Source: UBA4416 sp048498515 (GTDB taxonomy: Bacteria > Bacteroidota > Bacteroidia > B-17B0 > Aurantibacillaceae). Taken from it: a stretch of DNA of 64,000 nucleotides. The notes beneath the pieces were generated by a model. That model saw nothing but the letters and a program-made list of their open reading frames with translations. It did not search any database and was not told where the DNA came from. The DNA is taken from assembly GCA_048498515.1 (NCBI GenBank), contig JBEHXV010000025.1, positions 3,677 through 67,676 on the forward strand, given 5' to 3'. Made by a program: the position numbers and the translations under genes. This document shows, one piece after another, positions 1-7,709 of the stretch (the stretch's first letter is position 1; every line of letters starts with the position of its first letter).

Positions 1-1288
1 ACGACTCGTAGCCATAGCTGATCTGCGGCAAACTTACACCCGACCAGTCTTTACTTTTTGTTTCCTTGATTAAAGGATTTGCTTCGCCCGGAATAGACAA
101 ACCTAACTTTTGATTTAAATGAAATGATTTTAACTTATTGACATACTGTTGCGGGTTCTTGGAATAATACTTTACAATGGTCTTGGCAGCTGCTACGTTC
201 GAAGACACTTCAAAGGCCCTTTGCAATGTTAATACAGGCGCTTCCGGTGCGTCGTGATCTTTAATGGTTTTATTATAGTAAGTTACTTCGCCATTACCAA
301 CCTGTATTTTTTCGTCCAAATTCACATCATAATCATCCATCACGGCCAGGTAAGAAGCCAGTTTAAAGGTTGAGCCCGGCTCGGTGGCATAACCAACGGC
401 GTAATTCAGATCTTCCGAATAAGAGTAGCTGCTCGAGTCTTTTCCGTTGCGGGTTAAATTGGCAATGGCCCTGATCTCACCTGTTTTCACTTCCATTAAA
501 ATGGCGCAACCATGTGAAGCGTTGTTCTTTGTCAATGTTTTTAAAAGGGCGTTTTCAGCAACGTCCTGTATATTGATATCGAGTGTTGTGTACAGGTCGC
601 TTCCATCTTTCGGTTCTACTTCGTTCTCATCATTAATAGGTCGCCATACCCCACCGGCAATTTTTTGCATTAAACGTTGTCCGCTGATGCCTGTTAAGGT
701 CGTATCAAATGCACCTTCCAGGCCAACCGGTTTAATGCCGGTGCGGGCCATGCCAATGGTACGGGCCGCCAGCATTTTAAACGGGCGCTCACGCTTATTA
801 GTTTGAAGTGTTACTAAGCCGCCACGCTTGCCGCGTTTAAAAATGGGGAACGTTTTTAGTGTTTGAAGGTCTTTGTATGGAACATTGCGTTTTAAAATCA
901 CATAACGATCACCGCTTTTACGTGCTTTACGCAAGAGCTTAATGTATTGTTTAGCCGTTTTATCTTTAAACAATTCAGCCAGGCATTCGCCCAGTGAATC
1001 AACTTTTGCTTCAAATAACTTTTTATCGATGGATGGGGCGTTAATATCAACTGCTATTTCATAGTAAGGCAGGGAGGTGGCTAACAGGTTTCCGTTCACA
1101 TCAAAAATATTTCCCCGCACCGCCTCAATTTCAAAAACCTTGGTATTAAAAGCTTCGGCTTTGGCTTTCCACTCATCGCCTTCTTTAAACTGGATAATAC
1201 ACATTTTATAAAGAATGGCAATAGCAAATACGCACAGGAATACGTATACTAAATAGGTTCTTGATAATATGTCTTTTTTATTTTCCAA
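1..1288 (-). CDS. ftsI: Penicillin-binding protein, division transpeptidase (FtsI/PBP3 type), 3' part outside window
   Basis: Inner-membrane transpeptidase that cross-links septal peptidoglycan. 429 codons are visible and the frame runs off the left edge, so the C-terminus with the KTG motif is missing. The start is a TTG at 1288 (LENKKDILSRT): an in-frame TAA lies two codons upstream, and the next ATG would remove the N-terminal membrane anchor at about residues 12-28. After a dimerisation region comes the transpeptidase domain, with the active-site S306-T-F-K309 within EPGSTFK and the SxN motif at S362-S-N364. It is the last visible gene of the mraZ-rsmH-ftsL-ftsI order, about 60 bp after ftsL and on the same strand, which is the standard division cluster order. 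Assignment to FtsI rather than another class B PBP rests on that context. Confidence 0.93.
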   Translation of the reverse strand, partial: MENKKDILSRTYLVYVFLCVFAIAILYKMCIIQFKEGDEWKAKAEAFNTKVFEIEAVRGNIFDVNGNLLATSLPYYEIAVDINAPSIDKKLFEAKVDSLGECLAELFKDKTAKQYIKLLRKARKSGDRYVILKRNVPYKDLQTLKTFPIFKRGKRGGLVTLQTNKRERPFKMLAARTIGMARTGIKPVGLEGAFDTTLTGISGQRLMQKIAGGVWRPINDENEVEPKDGSDLYTTLDINIQDVAENALLKTLTKNNASHGCAILMEVKTGEIRAIANLTRNGKDSSSYSYSEDLNYAVGYATEPGSTFKLASYLAVMDDYDVNLDEKIQVGNGEVTYYNKTIKDHDAPEAPVLTLQRAFEVSSNVAAAKTIVKYYSKNPQQYVNKLKSFHLNQKLGLSIPGEANPLIKETKSKDWSGVSLPQISYGYES

Positions 1289-1346
1289 TTTTTATTTTTC
1301 TCGCCACTGAGCCACAAGGACACAGGGATTTATTGTTGTTTACTAA

Positions 1347-1808
1347 TTACTGCTCACTGTCAACTGCTACTGTCTTTTTCACACTGTCTGTTTCTATTTT
1401 CATTGGTGCTACCACAGGTTCTTTCAATCCCAATGTATCTACCGCCGCGGCTATCTGGCTCTGCTTGCTCACAAACATCAGGTCCGATTTCGACGAGATG
1501 TATTCTGTTCTTAATTCCTTGATCTCGTTACTCACCCTGTTCACTTCCCTTATCTTATCATCAGCATAATATCCATTGGCGATATACAGGATGGCTATCA
1601 AGGCTAAAAACAAAATGAACGGTACGTGTTGTATCGCCCTCTCATCACTTAAAAAACCACCACCAAATATTTTCGATAAACCTTTGGCCAATACACCTTT
1701 CTTCCCGGGCTTTGAGGGTTTAGTAGCCACCTGTGGCTCTTCCTGCTCCACAAGCTCTTCCAACTCTTCAAGCTCTTCCGTTTTTGGTGTTCTGAATTTG
1801 TTTGCCAT
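1347..1808 (-). CDS. FtsL-like cell division protein (Bacteroidota type)
   Basis: Small bitopic division protein of 153 aa. An acidic and basic cytoplasmic N-terminus (glutamate run at about residues 11-24) is followed by one membrane helix at about 62-80 and a periplasmic coiled-coil stretch at about 84-120. This is the FtsL architecture. FtsL normally joins FtsB and FtsQ in the divisome and helps activate FtsW/FtsI. Sequence similarity to proteobacterial FtsL is weak, so the call rests on size, topology and position between rsmH and ftsI. The ATG at 1808 is the only reasonable start. A short heptad-periodic, AT-rich spacer separates it from rsmH. Confidence 0.82.
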   Translation of the reverse strand: MANKFRTPKTEELEELEELVEQEEPQVATKPSKPGKKGVLAKGLSKIFGGGFLSDERAIQHVPFILFLALIAILYIANGYYADDKIREVNRVSNEIKELRTEYISSKSDLMFVSKQSQIAAAVDTLGLKEPVVAPMKIETDSVKKTVAVDSEQ

Positions 1809-1844
1809 GACCTCACCCCAGCCCTCTCCAAAGAAGAGGGAGCG

Positions 1845-1886
1845 TTTATCTTTAATTTATAATTTATAATTCCTCATTTATAATTT
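1845..1886. repeat. Heptad-periodic AT-rich spacer
   Basis: Between ftsL-like and rsmH, in 7-nt steps TTTATCT, TTAATTT, ATAATTT, ATAATTC, CTCATTT, ATAATTT. Its last bases overlap the rsmH stop region. Adjacent at 1822-1840 is a small CCCTCT/AGAGGG hairpin. Confidence 0.5.
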
Positions 1887-2801
1887 CACTGCTATTCTCA
1901 GCTTTGCACTTCTCGCTCTTGAATTTTTTTCTATTTCCTCCGCATCAGGCACAATTGGTTTTGATGTGAGGGATTTGAAATACCTGGTGATCTTTCCAAA
2001 CACAAGGTCCTTTTCTTCCACGCCTTCTACGTTTCCCGATCGAATCACATTTTTTACCAACCTGTCTTCCAGGCTATGATAACTCATGACTACCAATCTT
2101 GCATCGGGCTTTAGGAGGTGAACACATTGCGTTAAACATTCCTTTAAGGCTTCCATTTCCTGGTTCACTTCTATGCGAATGGCCTGGTAAACTTTTGCCA
2201 GGTAGCGGCTCTCTTCAAATTTTGGCGTACAGGGTTTTATGATCTCTTTAAGCTGCGCGGTAGTATCAATACTACCGTTTGTCCTTGCCTCCACAATAAG
2301 ATTAGCCAGTTTAAAAGCATTGTCAACTTCGCCATATTCCCTGAACAGCGCGGTCAGTTTTTTTACGTCGTATGTGTTCAGTACTTTTTTTGCCGTGAGA
2401 TCGGATTTTTGGTTCATGCGCATGTCCAGGTCTGCATCAAAGCGAATGGAAAAGCCCCTTTCACCTTTATCAAACTGGTGCGATGAAACGCCAAGATCGC
2501 CAAGGATCCCATCTACTTTGGTGATGCCGTATAATTTTAAATAGTTTGAAATGTATCTGAAATTATGAGGCACAAAGGTCAGGCGCTTATCGTCGGGGAT
2601 ATTGGCCTGCGCATCTTCATCCTGGTCAAACGAAAACAGTTTTCCTTTAGCCGAAAGATGTTTCAGGATCTCTTTTGAATGCCCGCCGCCGCCAAAGGTC
2701 AGGTCTACATACACACCATCGGGGTTTATGTTAAGGCCATTTATGCAAGGTTGTAAAAGAACGGGGATATGATAAGCATTGCTACTCATCATCTCCATCA
2801 T
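1878..2801 (-). CDS. rsmH: 16S rRNA (cytosine-1402-N4)-methyltransferase
   Basis: S-adenosylmethionine-dependent enzyme that methylates N4 of C1402 in 16S rRNA (MraW family). 307 aa is the usual length. The N-terminal HIPVLL block is present, followed by the SAM-binding VDLTFGGGGHS motif at about residues 32-42, the DQD that follows, GILGDLGVSSHQFD, and the C-terminal SYHSLEDRLVK block. The start codons (tandem ATGs at 2801 and 2798) overlap the end of mraZ by about 20 bp, indicating translational coupling in the division cluster. Confidence 0.97.
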   Translation of the reverse strand: MMEMMSSNAYHIPVLLQPCINGLNINPDGVYVDLTFGGGGHSKEILKHLSAKGKLFSFDQDEDAQANIPDDKRLTFVPHNFRYISNYLKLYGITKVDGILGDLGVSSHQFDKGERGFSIRFDADLDMRMNQKSDLTAKKVLNTYDVKKLTALFREYGEVDNAFKLANLIVEARTNGSIDTTAQLKEIIKPCTPKFEESRYLAKVYQAIRIEVNQEMEALKECLTQCVHLLKPDARLVVMSYHSLEDRLVKNVIRSGNVEGVEEKDLVFGKITRYFKSLTSKPIVPDAEEIEKNSRARSAKLRIAVKL

Positions 2802-3252
2802 TAAAATTTAAGTTGCCCAATACGTCTTCCGCTAATTTTTCAATATCCAGATCCTGTGATAAGAAATGATCGTATAATTTTTTATCCCAGATCTCAATCA
2901 CATTATTGCTTCCCAAAACTTTTATATCTGTTTTGATGTCGGCATACTCTACCAGTGGTTTTGGAAGTAATACCCGGCCGGTAGTATCGGCATCAGCCGC
3001 GGTTGCTCCGCCGGTAAATTTTCTCACAAATACATCGTTGGCTTTTATTAAGCGATTGAGCTTGCTTAATTTTTTATTGAGTTTGTTCCACTCGTTAATG
3101 GGATACAATACCAAACATTTTTGATGCAGGTTACGGTTGATGACAAAACCTTTATCAAATACCTCTTCCAGTTGCTTCCTGAGATTCACAGGAAACATGA
3201 AGCGCCCTTTCGCGTCAACTTTGCAGTCAAATTCTCCTATAAGGCTCGTCAT
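2782..3252 (-). CDS. mraZ: Transcriptional regulator MraZ
   Basis: DNA-binding protein with two SpoVT-AbrB-like repeats that normally represses its own division-cluster promoter. The frame can be extended to a TTG at 3279, but family members begin at MTSLIGEF. That ATG is at 3252 and gives 156 aa. A TAnnTTTG-type -7 element (TATTTTTG, minus strand, 3284-3277) overlaps the upstream TTG, so the longer form would start inside the promoter. It begins the cluster and overlaps rsmH. A tandem array of AAAGTGG boxes directly upstream fits autoregulation. Confidence 0.95.
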   Translation of the reverse strand: MTSLIGEFDCKVDAKGRFMFPVNLRKQLEEVFDKGFVINRNLHQKCLVLYPINEWNKLNKKLSKLNRLIKANDVFVRKFTGGATAADADTTGRVLLPKPLVEYADIKTDIKVLGSNNVIEIWDKKLYDHFLSQDLDIEKLAEDVLGNLNFNDGDDE

Positions 3253-3276
3253 CAGTGGGTTTGGTTTGAAATTGGT

Positions 3277-3284
3277 CAAAAATA
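3277..3284 (-). promoter_or_regulatory. Putative -7 element of the mraZ promoter
   Basis: On the minus strand the sequence reads TATTTTTG, a match to the Bacteroidota -7 consensus TAnnTTTG. It lies 24 nt from the ATG at 3252, which supports that start. No clear -33 TTG is seen; the MraZ-type boxes occupy that zone. Confidence 0.5.
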
Positions 3285-3294
3285 ATTAAAATTT

Positions 3295-3333
3295 TACCAC
3301 TTTCTACCACTTTTAGCCATTATTTACCACTTT
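3295..3333 (-). promoter_or_regulatory. MraZ-box operator (tandem 10-bp repeats)
   Basis: Minus strand: four consecutive 10-bp units, AAAGTGGTAA, a degenerate ATAATGGCTA, AAAGTGGTAG and AAAGTGGTAA. Three carry the AAAGTGG core. Plus-strand cores (TACCACTTT) start at 3295, 3305 and 3325. The one-turn spacing and GTGG core match MraZ boxes described in other phyla (GTGG-type repeats in E. coli, AAAGTG repeats in mollicutes). The array sits just upstream of the -7 element, where it would block the -33 region. Confidence 0.75.
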
Positions 3334-3501
3334 TGTTGATAAATCAAAAATTGTTAATAGTAATTAACCGAAAAAATGTGTAATGAAATTTTTTTAGTTT
3401 TTTTCAGTTTATCTGATTTTATTGGGTGGTTGGGGCAACACGCCCGGTTTTTTGAGCTCAAAAAAGATGGTTTCGAATAGCGGAGATATTAACAATTAGT
3501 T

Positions 3502-3509
3502 TATCTTTG
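3502..3509 (+). promoter_or_regulatory. Putative -7 element (TATCTTTG)
   Basis: Exact TAnnTTTG match 11 nt before the ATG at 3521. It overlaps the alternative GTG start at 3509, which argues for the ATG. No good -33 element is visible. Confidence 0.45.
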
Positions 3510-3520
3510 TGTCCCTCATT

Positions 3521-4375
3521 ATGGAAAACCCAAAATTTATAGATGTTGAGAAAATTTTAAAGGAGAAGGCCTATAAATTATATAGGTGGCTTCCCCGTTT
3601 TGTCATCAACTGGCTCAAGAAAAAGCTTCATGAAGATGATATTAATGAGGCAATGGAAGAGTTGAAAGATGCCGAAGGCCTTGAGTTTAACCGCAGAGGT
3701 TTGGAAAAATTGGGTGCCAGGGTCGAATCCATTCATGCTGAGCTGGTTCCAAAAACAGGTTCCATTATCATTGCAGCGAATCACCCCCTGGGAGGGTTGG
3801 ATGGGATGTCGCTGATAAGAGCGGTTGGTGACATACGCCCGGATGTACGTTTTTTTGTGAATGATATTTTAAAGAACCTGAAAAATTACGGGGAGATCTT
3901 TGTCGCCGTGAATAAGGTAGGGGCTTCTTCCACCCGTTCGTTACGAACCATGGAAGAGGTATTTATGACAGAGTGCGCTGTATTGTTTTTCCCGGCTGGG
4001 TTGGTGTCACGTAAAATAGATGGTGTTGTGCGTGACCTGAAATGGAAGAAAAGTTTTGTAACCCAGGCCATCGATCACAAACGCATGATACAACCGGTGT
4101 ACATTGAAGGGGAAAATTCGAAATTCTTTTACAATTTTGCCATGTGGCGCAAACGTCTTGGAATTAAAGCAAATATCGAGATGCTGTTCCTGCCCGATGA
4201 AATGTTTAAGGCAAGAAAAGAAACCATTAAGATCCATTTCAGCAAACCATTTGATTCGGCCATACTTGATAAAAGTAAAACCGATAAGCAATGGTCGGAC
4301 TTGATCTATAAATACATTTATTCTTCGGAGTTCATGAAAGGCATTCCGTTTGAAGAGTATATGAAAGGAAAGTAA
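3521..4375 (+). CDS. PlsC-family lysophospholipid/acyl acyltransferase (hemolysin-like)
   Basis: Membrane-associated acyltransferase of 284 aa. The acyltransferase signature N-H-P-L-G-G-L-D-G is at about residues 87-95, with the catalytic His and Asp five residues apart. A second block, FFPAGLVSR, is at about 156-164 and corresponds to the phosphate-binding FPEG motif. In Bacteroidota, relatives with this NHPLGGLDG signature are implicated in amino-acid-containing (ornithine/glycine) lipid synthesis or annotated as hemolysin-like. The substrate cannot be read from sequence. A GTG at 3509 extends the frame by four codons but overlaps a promoter-like TATCTTTG, so the ATG at 3521 is preferred. 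Confidence 0.85.
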   Translation: MENPKFIDVEKILKEKAYKLYRWLPRFVINWLKKKLHEDDINEAMEELKDAEGLEFNRRGLEKLGARVESIHAELVPKTGSIIIAANHPLGGLDGMSLIRAVGDIRPDVRFFVNDILKNLKNYGEIFVAVNKVGASSTRSLRTMEEVFMTECAVLFFPAGLVSRKIDGVVRDLKWKKSFVTQAIDHKRMIQPVYIEGENSKFFYNFAMWRKRLGIKANIEMLFLPDEMFKARKETIKIHFSKPFDSAILDKSKTDKQWSDLIYKYIYSSEFMKGIPFEEYMKGK

Positions 4376-4380
4376 ATACA

Positions 4381-4445
4381 GATGAAAGATTCATGACAAA
4401 AGATTAAAGAGTCATGAATCTTTCATCATTAATCTTTAATCAATC
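4381..4445. repeat. Heptad-periodic intergenic tract with perfect 17-bp inverted repeat
   Basis: 4381-4397 is the exact reverse complement of 4411-4427 (17 bp, 13-nt loop). The whole tract can be read in 7-nt steps: GATGAAA, GATTCAT, GACAAAA, GATTAAA, GAGTCAT, GAATCTT, TCATCAT, TAATCTT, TAATCAA. It fills the gap between the acyltransferase stop and the ispF start. A related tract lies at 25476-25551. Confidence 0.7.
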
Positions 4446-4928
4446 ATGGTAAATATAAGAGTAGGTTTTGGGTACGATGTGCACCCCTTGGGTGAAGGAA
4501 GAGAATTATGGCTGGGCGGCATTAAACTGGAATTTGATAAAGGTTGTGTGGGGCATAGCGACGCGGATGTGCTGCTGCACGCCATTTGCGACGCGCTTTT
4601 GGGAGCTGCCAACTTACGCGACATAGGTTTTCATTTTCCAAACACTAATCCAAAATACAAAGGTGCCGACAGCAAATTGTTGTTGAAAGAAGTGGTTGAG
4701 TTGCTGGACAAGAATGGTTATGGGATAGGGAATGTAGATGCAACCTTAAGCCTGGAAGCACCAAAAATAAACCCTCACATTACAGCCATGCAGGAAGTAT
4801 TAGCACCAATTATGAACATCACTACAAATGATGTTTCTATTAAAGCAACTACCAACGAACGTTTGGGTTATGTTGGCCGGGAAGAAGGGGTGAATGCCTA
4901 TGCGGTGGCCTTGATCTATAAAAAGTAG
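4446..4928 (+). CDS. ispF: 2-C-methyl-D-erythritol 2,4-cyclodiphosphate synthase
   Basis: Fifth enzyme of the MEP isoprenoid pathway, converting CDP-methylerythritol 2-phosphate to the cyclic diphosphate with release of CMP. 160 aa is normal for the trimeric enzyme. The metal ligands D11-x-H13 and H45 are visible in GYDVHP and SDADVLLHAICDALLGA. The DIGFHFP and TTNERLGYVGR blocks are present. The coding region starts directly at the end of a heptad repeat tract and is followed by a strong bidirectional terminator. Confidence 0.98.
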   Translation: MVNIRVGFGYDVHPLGEGRELWLGGIKLEFDKGCVGHSDADVLLHAICDALLGAANLRDIGFHFPNTNPKYKGADSKLLLKEVVELLDKNGYGIGNVDATLSLEAPKINPHITAMQEVLAPIMNITTNDVSIKATTNERLGYVGREEGVNAYAVALIYKK

Positions 4929-4985
4929 TTTAAATAGTGTCAGTTCGTCACGACTTGTCGTGAGAGTCGGGAACTGAAAAGAAAC

Positions 4986-5020
4986 AAAAAGCCGTCGTGA
5001 TGTATCGCGACGGCTTTTTT
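4986..5020. terminator. Bidirectional rho-independent terminator
   Basis: A-tract, stem GCCGTCGTGA / TCGCGACGGC with one wobble pair, TGTA loop, then T6. It separates convergent ispF and the esterase gene and can serve both strands. Confidence 0.9.
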
Positions 5021-5036
5021 ATGCGTTTATACCAAA

Positions 5037-6350
5037 TTAGTTAAAAATAATTTTGTGTGTGGACGATTGTCCGGTTGTGTTAGATACCTTTAAGAAATAA
5101 ATACCGGGAGCAATGTTGTTTTTCTCCAAAACATATTCTGCTTTATCGCAGCTTTCTGTTTTGATAATTTTCCCTGAAATATCTGTCAGCTGGATGCTGT
5201 GTTTTGAACTGGCGTTCTCAAAAACCAGTTTCATGGCATCAACCGATGGGTTAGGGTAAATGGATTGCAACAAGCTTGCATTCTCATACTCCCTGATGCC
5301 AACCTGCGAGCAGGCCATGGCCACATTAGTGGTGCAGGTGGTGTAGGAATATAAAGTGGCTGTTTGCGCTGGCGTATTTGGTAATAATAAAGGCGCATCG
5401 CTGCAACCCAGTTGCGATACCAGGAAGTCTCTTACAAAGTTGATGGTAGAATCCATGTATTGTGCTGAACCGGCATAAGGCACGTGGTCTTTACCATACC
5501 AGGTATAAAACGGATTTGTAATGCCTATGGCATTTGCCTGTTCTTTTATCATCCGGCTGCCATCCAATAAGATCAAAGGTACTCCCGGGTTTACAACGCC
5601 CCTGTTGTATTTCACCGTACCATCTATGGTTCCATGCATTGAGCAAACAGGCACATCGCCTGGCTCTAACCAGCCATAACGGCCTAAAGCGCCGCATAAA
5701 TTAATAACGCCTTTTACTTTTTGCGAATAACATTGGTTGCCGCTATAACCATCCATGCCGCCCAATGATGCTAAATTGGTAGGAGTGATGTAATAATTCA
5801 CTTCGCACGATTTATCCAAGTACTCTGTGTGCAAAGCTGTAATGGCTCCGGCAGAACTACCTCCAATAAAAATATTGGTCGTGTCAATTTTGTAAGCATC
5901 ATTGGTTAATTTATCCTTGTAAAAAAAGCGAATGGATGCTTTCATGTCCTGCACAGCTCTTAATACGGCTTTAATAGCTCCTGTAGAATCGAATGGCGTT
6001 AAGCCTAACCTGTAATTGATGGAGGCGCATACAAAACCTTTTTTTGCAAAGGCTTTAGAAAGCGCCACTACATCGCCATCGGCGCTTGTGCCTGATATGA
6101 AGCTGCCGCCATGTGCCCAAATGATTAAGGGACGGGCTGTTGCTACATCTCCTGCCGGTTGGTATATATCCATGGTTAAAGACTGGGTTTGTCCGTTGGC
6201 TTTCACATTGGAACCATATACGATGCCGGTGCTTGTAGTATAGTTAGTAAAAGTGTCTGTTGCATAGCGCCCGGTGGCACAAGGTGATTGCGCTTTCAAT
6301 GCACTTATGGATGCAAGGGTTGTAAACGCTAATAAGTAGATTTTTTTCAT
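5037..6350 (-). CDS. Secreted alpha/beta-hydrolase (carboxylesterase-like) with T9SS sorting domain
   Basis: Predicted exported esterase of 437 aa from the ATG at 6350. The frame is open further upstream, but only this start gives a signal peptide (MKKIYLLAFTTLASISALKA). The oxyanion HGG motif is at about residues 80-82. The nucleophile elbow G164-S-S166-A-G is present, and candidate acid and histidine residues lie in HGTIDG and GKDHVPYAG. The last roughly 75 residues, starting at IYPNPSVDAM, form a type A T9SS C-terminal sorting domain. The product should cross the outer membrane by type IX secretion and be attached to or released from the surface. It is downstream of, and probably cotranscribed with, the SGNH lipoprotein and FadL genes. 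Substrate unknown. Confidence 0.87.
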   Translation of the reverse strand: MKKIYLLAFTTLASISALKAQSPCATGRYATDTFTNYTTSTGIVYGSNVKANGQTQSLTMDIYQPAGDVATARPLIIWAHGGSFISGTSADGDVVALSKAFAKKGFVCASINYRLGLTPFDSTGAIKAVLRAVQDMKASIRFFYKDKLTNDAYKIDTTNIFIGGSSAGAITALHTEYLDKSCEVNYYITPTNLASLGGMDGYSGNQCYSQKVKGVINLCGALGRYGWLEPGDVPVCSMHGTIDGTVKYNRGVVNPGVPLILLDGSRMIKEQANAIGITNPFYTWYGKDHVPYAGSAQYMDSTINFVRDFLVSQLGCSDAPLLLPNTPAQTATLYSYTTCTTNVAMACSQVGIREYENASLLQSIYPNPSVDAMKLVFENASSKHSIQLTDISGKIIKTESCDKAEYVLEKNNIAPGIYFLKVSNTTGQSSTHKIIFN

Positions 6351-6378
6351 GGTATGGGTTTTTTTGGAATTAGTTAAA

Positions 6379-7698
6379 TTAATGGAAAATGACTCCCGGA
6401 TATTTTGTTGCTTCAATGTGTGGGATAGACGACCCGTATTTTTCGTTAATAGCTTTAATAAATTCATTGGCATACAAAGCATTTCCTCTTGGTGTTAAAT
6501 TGAGCCCGTCTAGTGAATAAGCGCCACCCGAAACGAATGCTGCACTTACGTTAACACCATTATACATATACCCTGTCTTCACTTTTTCAAAAAAAGCATG
6601 GGTATCTACAAAGGCCAATCCTTTGGAAGTGGCTATATTCTTTAATATGGCGTTATAATTATTGATCGCGTTTTCAATCATATTCACTTCTGCCAGTGTA
6701 AGTGAGTACCGATCAGGGATTGGATTTAAAGAACCAGTTCCCCAGCATTTAACAGAATCGAGTGGAACAATCAGCAAAATAAGTTCTCCTTCTTTGGCCT
6801 GCCTGTATCCTAAGAAATGATTCGTCGTATCCTCAATGATGAAGCCATTGCTGCCTTCATAAAATTTGGTTGAGTCCAGTGGAGCATAATTAGCGGTCAG
6901 GTCTTCTGCTTTAGCGGCATCTAAGTTTAAGGCATTCCAGGCAATGGTATTAAAATAAGAAAGGGATTTAATACTTGGAATATTGGCAATAACACCTTTG
7001 GCACCATTGGCTGTTAACTTGTCAATGATGTTGTTCATGCTTGCCTCAAAGCCTACGTTTACACCACCGCCAACAGGGCTAATGGGACCTGTCGTTCCGC
7101 CTTTCAAGGCAAAATTTAACACATCATTCAATCCTAATTCTACCGTAAAAAAGGTCGGGTTTTTAGCTACTGCATCCGACAAGATAGAAGATGATGGATT
7201 TGATGCCATACGCACATAAAACGGATTGTTATAACCGGGAATATCCATATCAATAACCTTCACATCTGGCACACCAAAATTATTGAATGCTCCCTGGCTG
7301 CCATAAACATTTGAGGCGAAAATAGAAGCGTCGCCCATAGGGGCAAGCTTAACGGGGCCAATGGATACTGTTCCTTTGCAATCGGTACGATCACCTAAAA
7401 CAGAAGGCGCATTGGTAGCAGTTCCAACCCCAATTGAGCCTTGCGATACATAGGGTATTTTGAATTCACCGCCACCAACTAACTTCAGTTGCTCGGCCAA
7501 TAAATTGGCATAAGAATTTTGTTGTCCTTCATAATATAACGCTCCATTGGTATAACCCGCCGTCATAGCACCGCCAAGGGCAACATAATTGGATGCATCG
7601 ATTTCGCCTTTATCAGCATCGGGTACATCAAACTTTGGCTTGCAGCCAATGATAGCAACTGTAAATAAAATAAGTAAAGCTATGTTCTGTGATCTCAT
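6379..7698 (-). CDS. SGNH/GDSL-hydrolase-like lipoprotein, catalytic residues apparently lost
   Basis: 439-aa predicted lipoprotein (lipobox ending AIIGC at Cys19). It follows the Bacteroidota SGNH lipoprotein layout: block I YVALGGAMTAGY at residues 38-49, block III GLND at 189-192 and block V SLDGLNLTPRG at about 395-405. In active relatives block I is G(D/N)S with the catalytic Ser, and block V is DGxH with the catalytic His. Here they read GGA (Ala44) and DGLN (Asn400). Both codons are clear in the DNA (GCT and AAT), so it is probably a non-catalytic or repurposed family member. It lies between fadL (11-bp gap) and the esterase gene (28-bp gap), probably as one operon. Confidence 0.83.
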   Translation of the reverse strand: MRSQNIALLILFTVAIIGCKPKFDVPDADKGEIDASNYVALGGAMTAGYTNGALYYEGQQNSYANLLAEQLKLVGGGEFKIPYVSQGSIGVGTATNAPSVLGDRTDCKGTVSIGPVKLAPMGDASIFASNVYGSQGAFNNFGVPDVKVIDMDIPGYNNPFYVRMASNPSSSILSDAVAKNPTFFTVELGLNDVLNFALKGGTTGPISPVGGGVNVGFEASMNNIIDKLTANGAKGVIANIPSIKSLSYFNTIAWNALNLDAAKAEDLTANYAPLDSTKFYEGSNGFIIEDTTNHFLGYRQAKEGELILLIVPLDSVKCWGTGSLNPIPDRYSLTLAEVNMIENAINNYNAILKNIATSKGLAFVDTHAFFEKVKTGYMYNGVNVSAAFVSGGAYSLDGLNLTPRGNALYANEFIKAINEKYGSSIPHIEATKYPGVIFH

Positions 7699-7709
7699 GT
7701 TTTAAATGC

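Noticed and set aside
447..806. Plus-strand 119-aa frame
   Set aside because: Antisense shadow of the ftsI gene, which has clear transpeptidase motifs on the other strand.
4381..4445. Simple rho-independent terminator after the acyltransferase
   Set aside because: Stem is long but AT-rich with no T run; the heptad periodicity explains the symmetry better.
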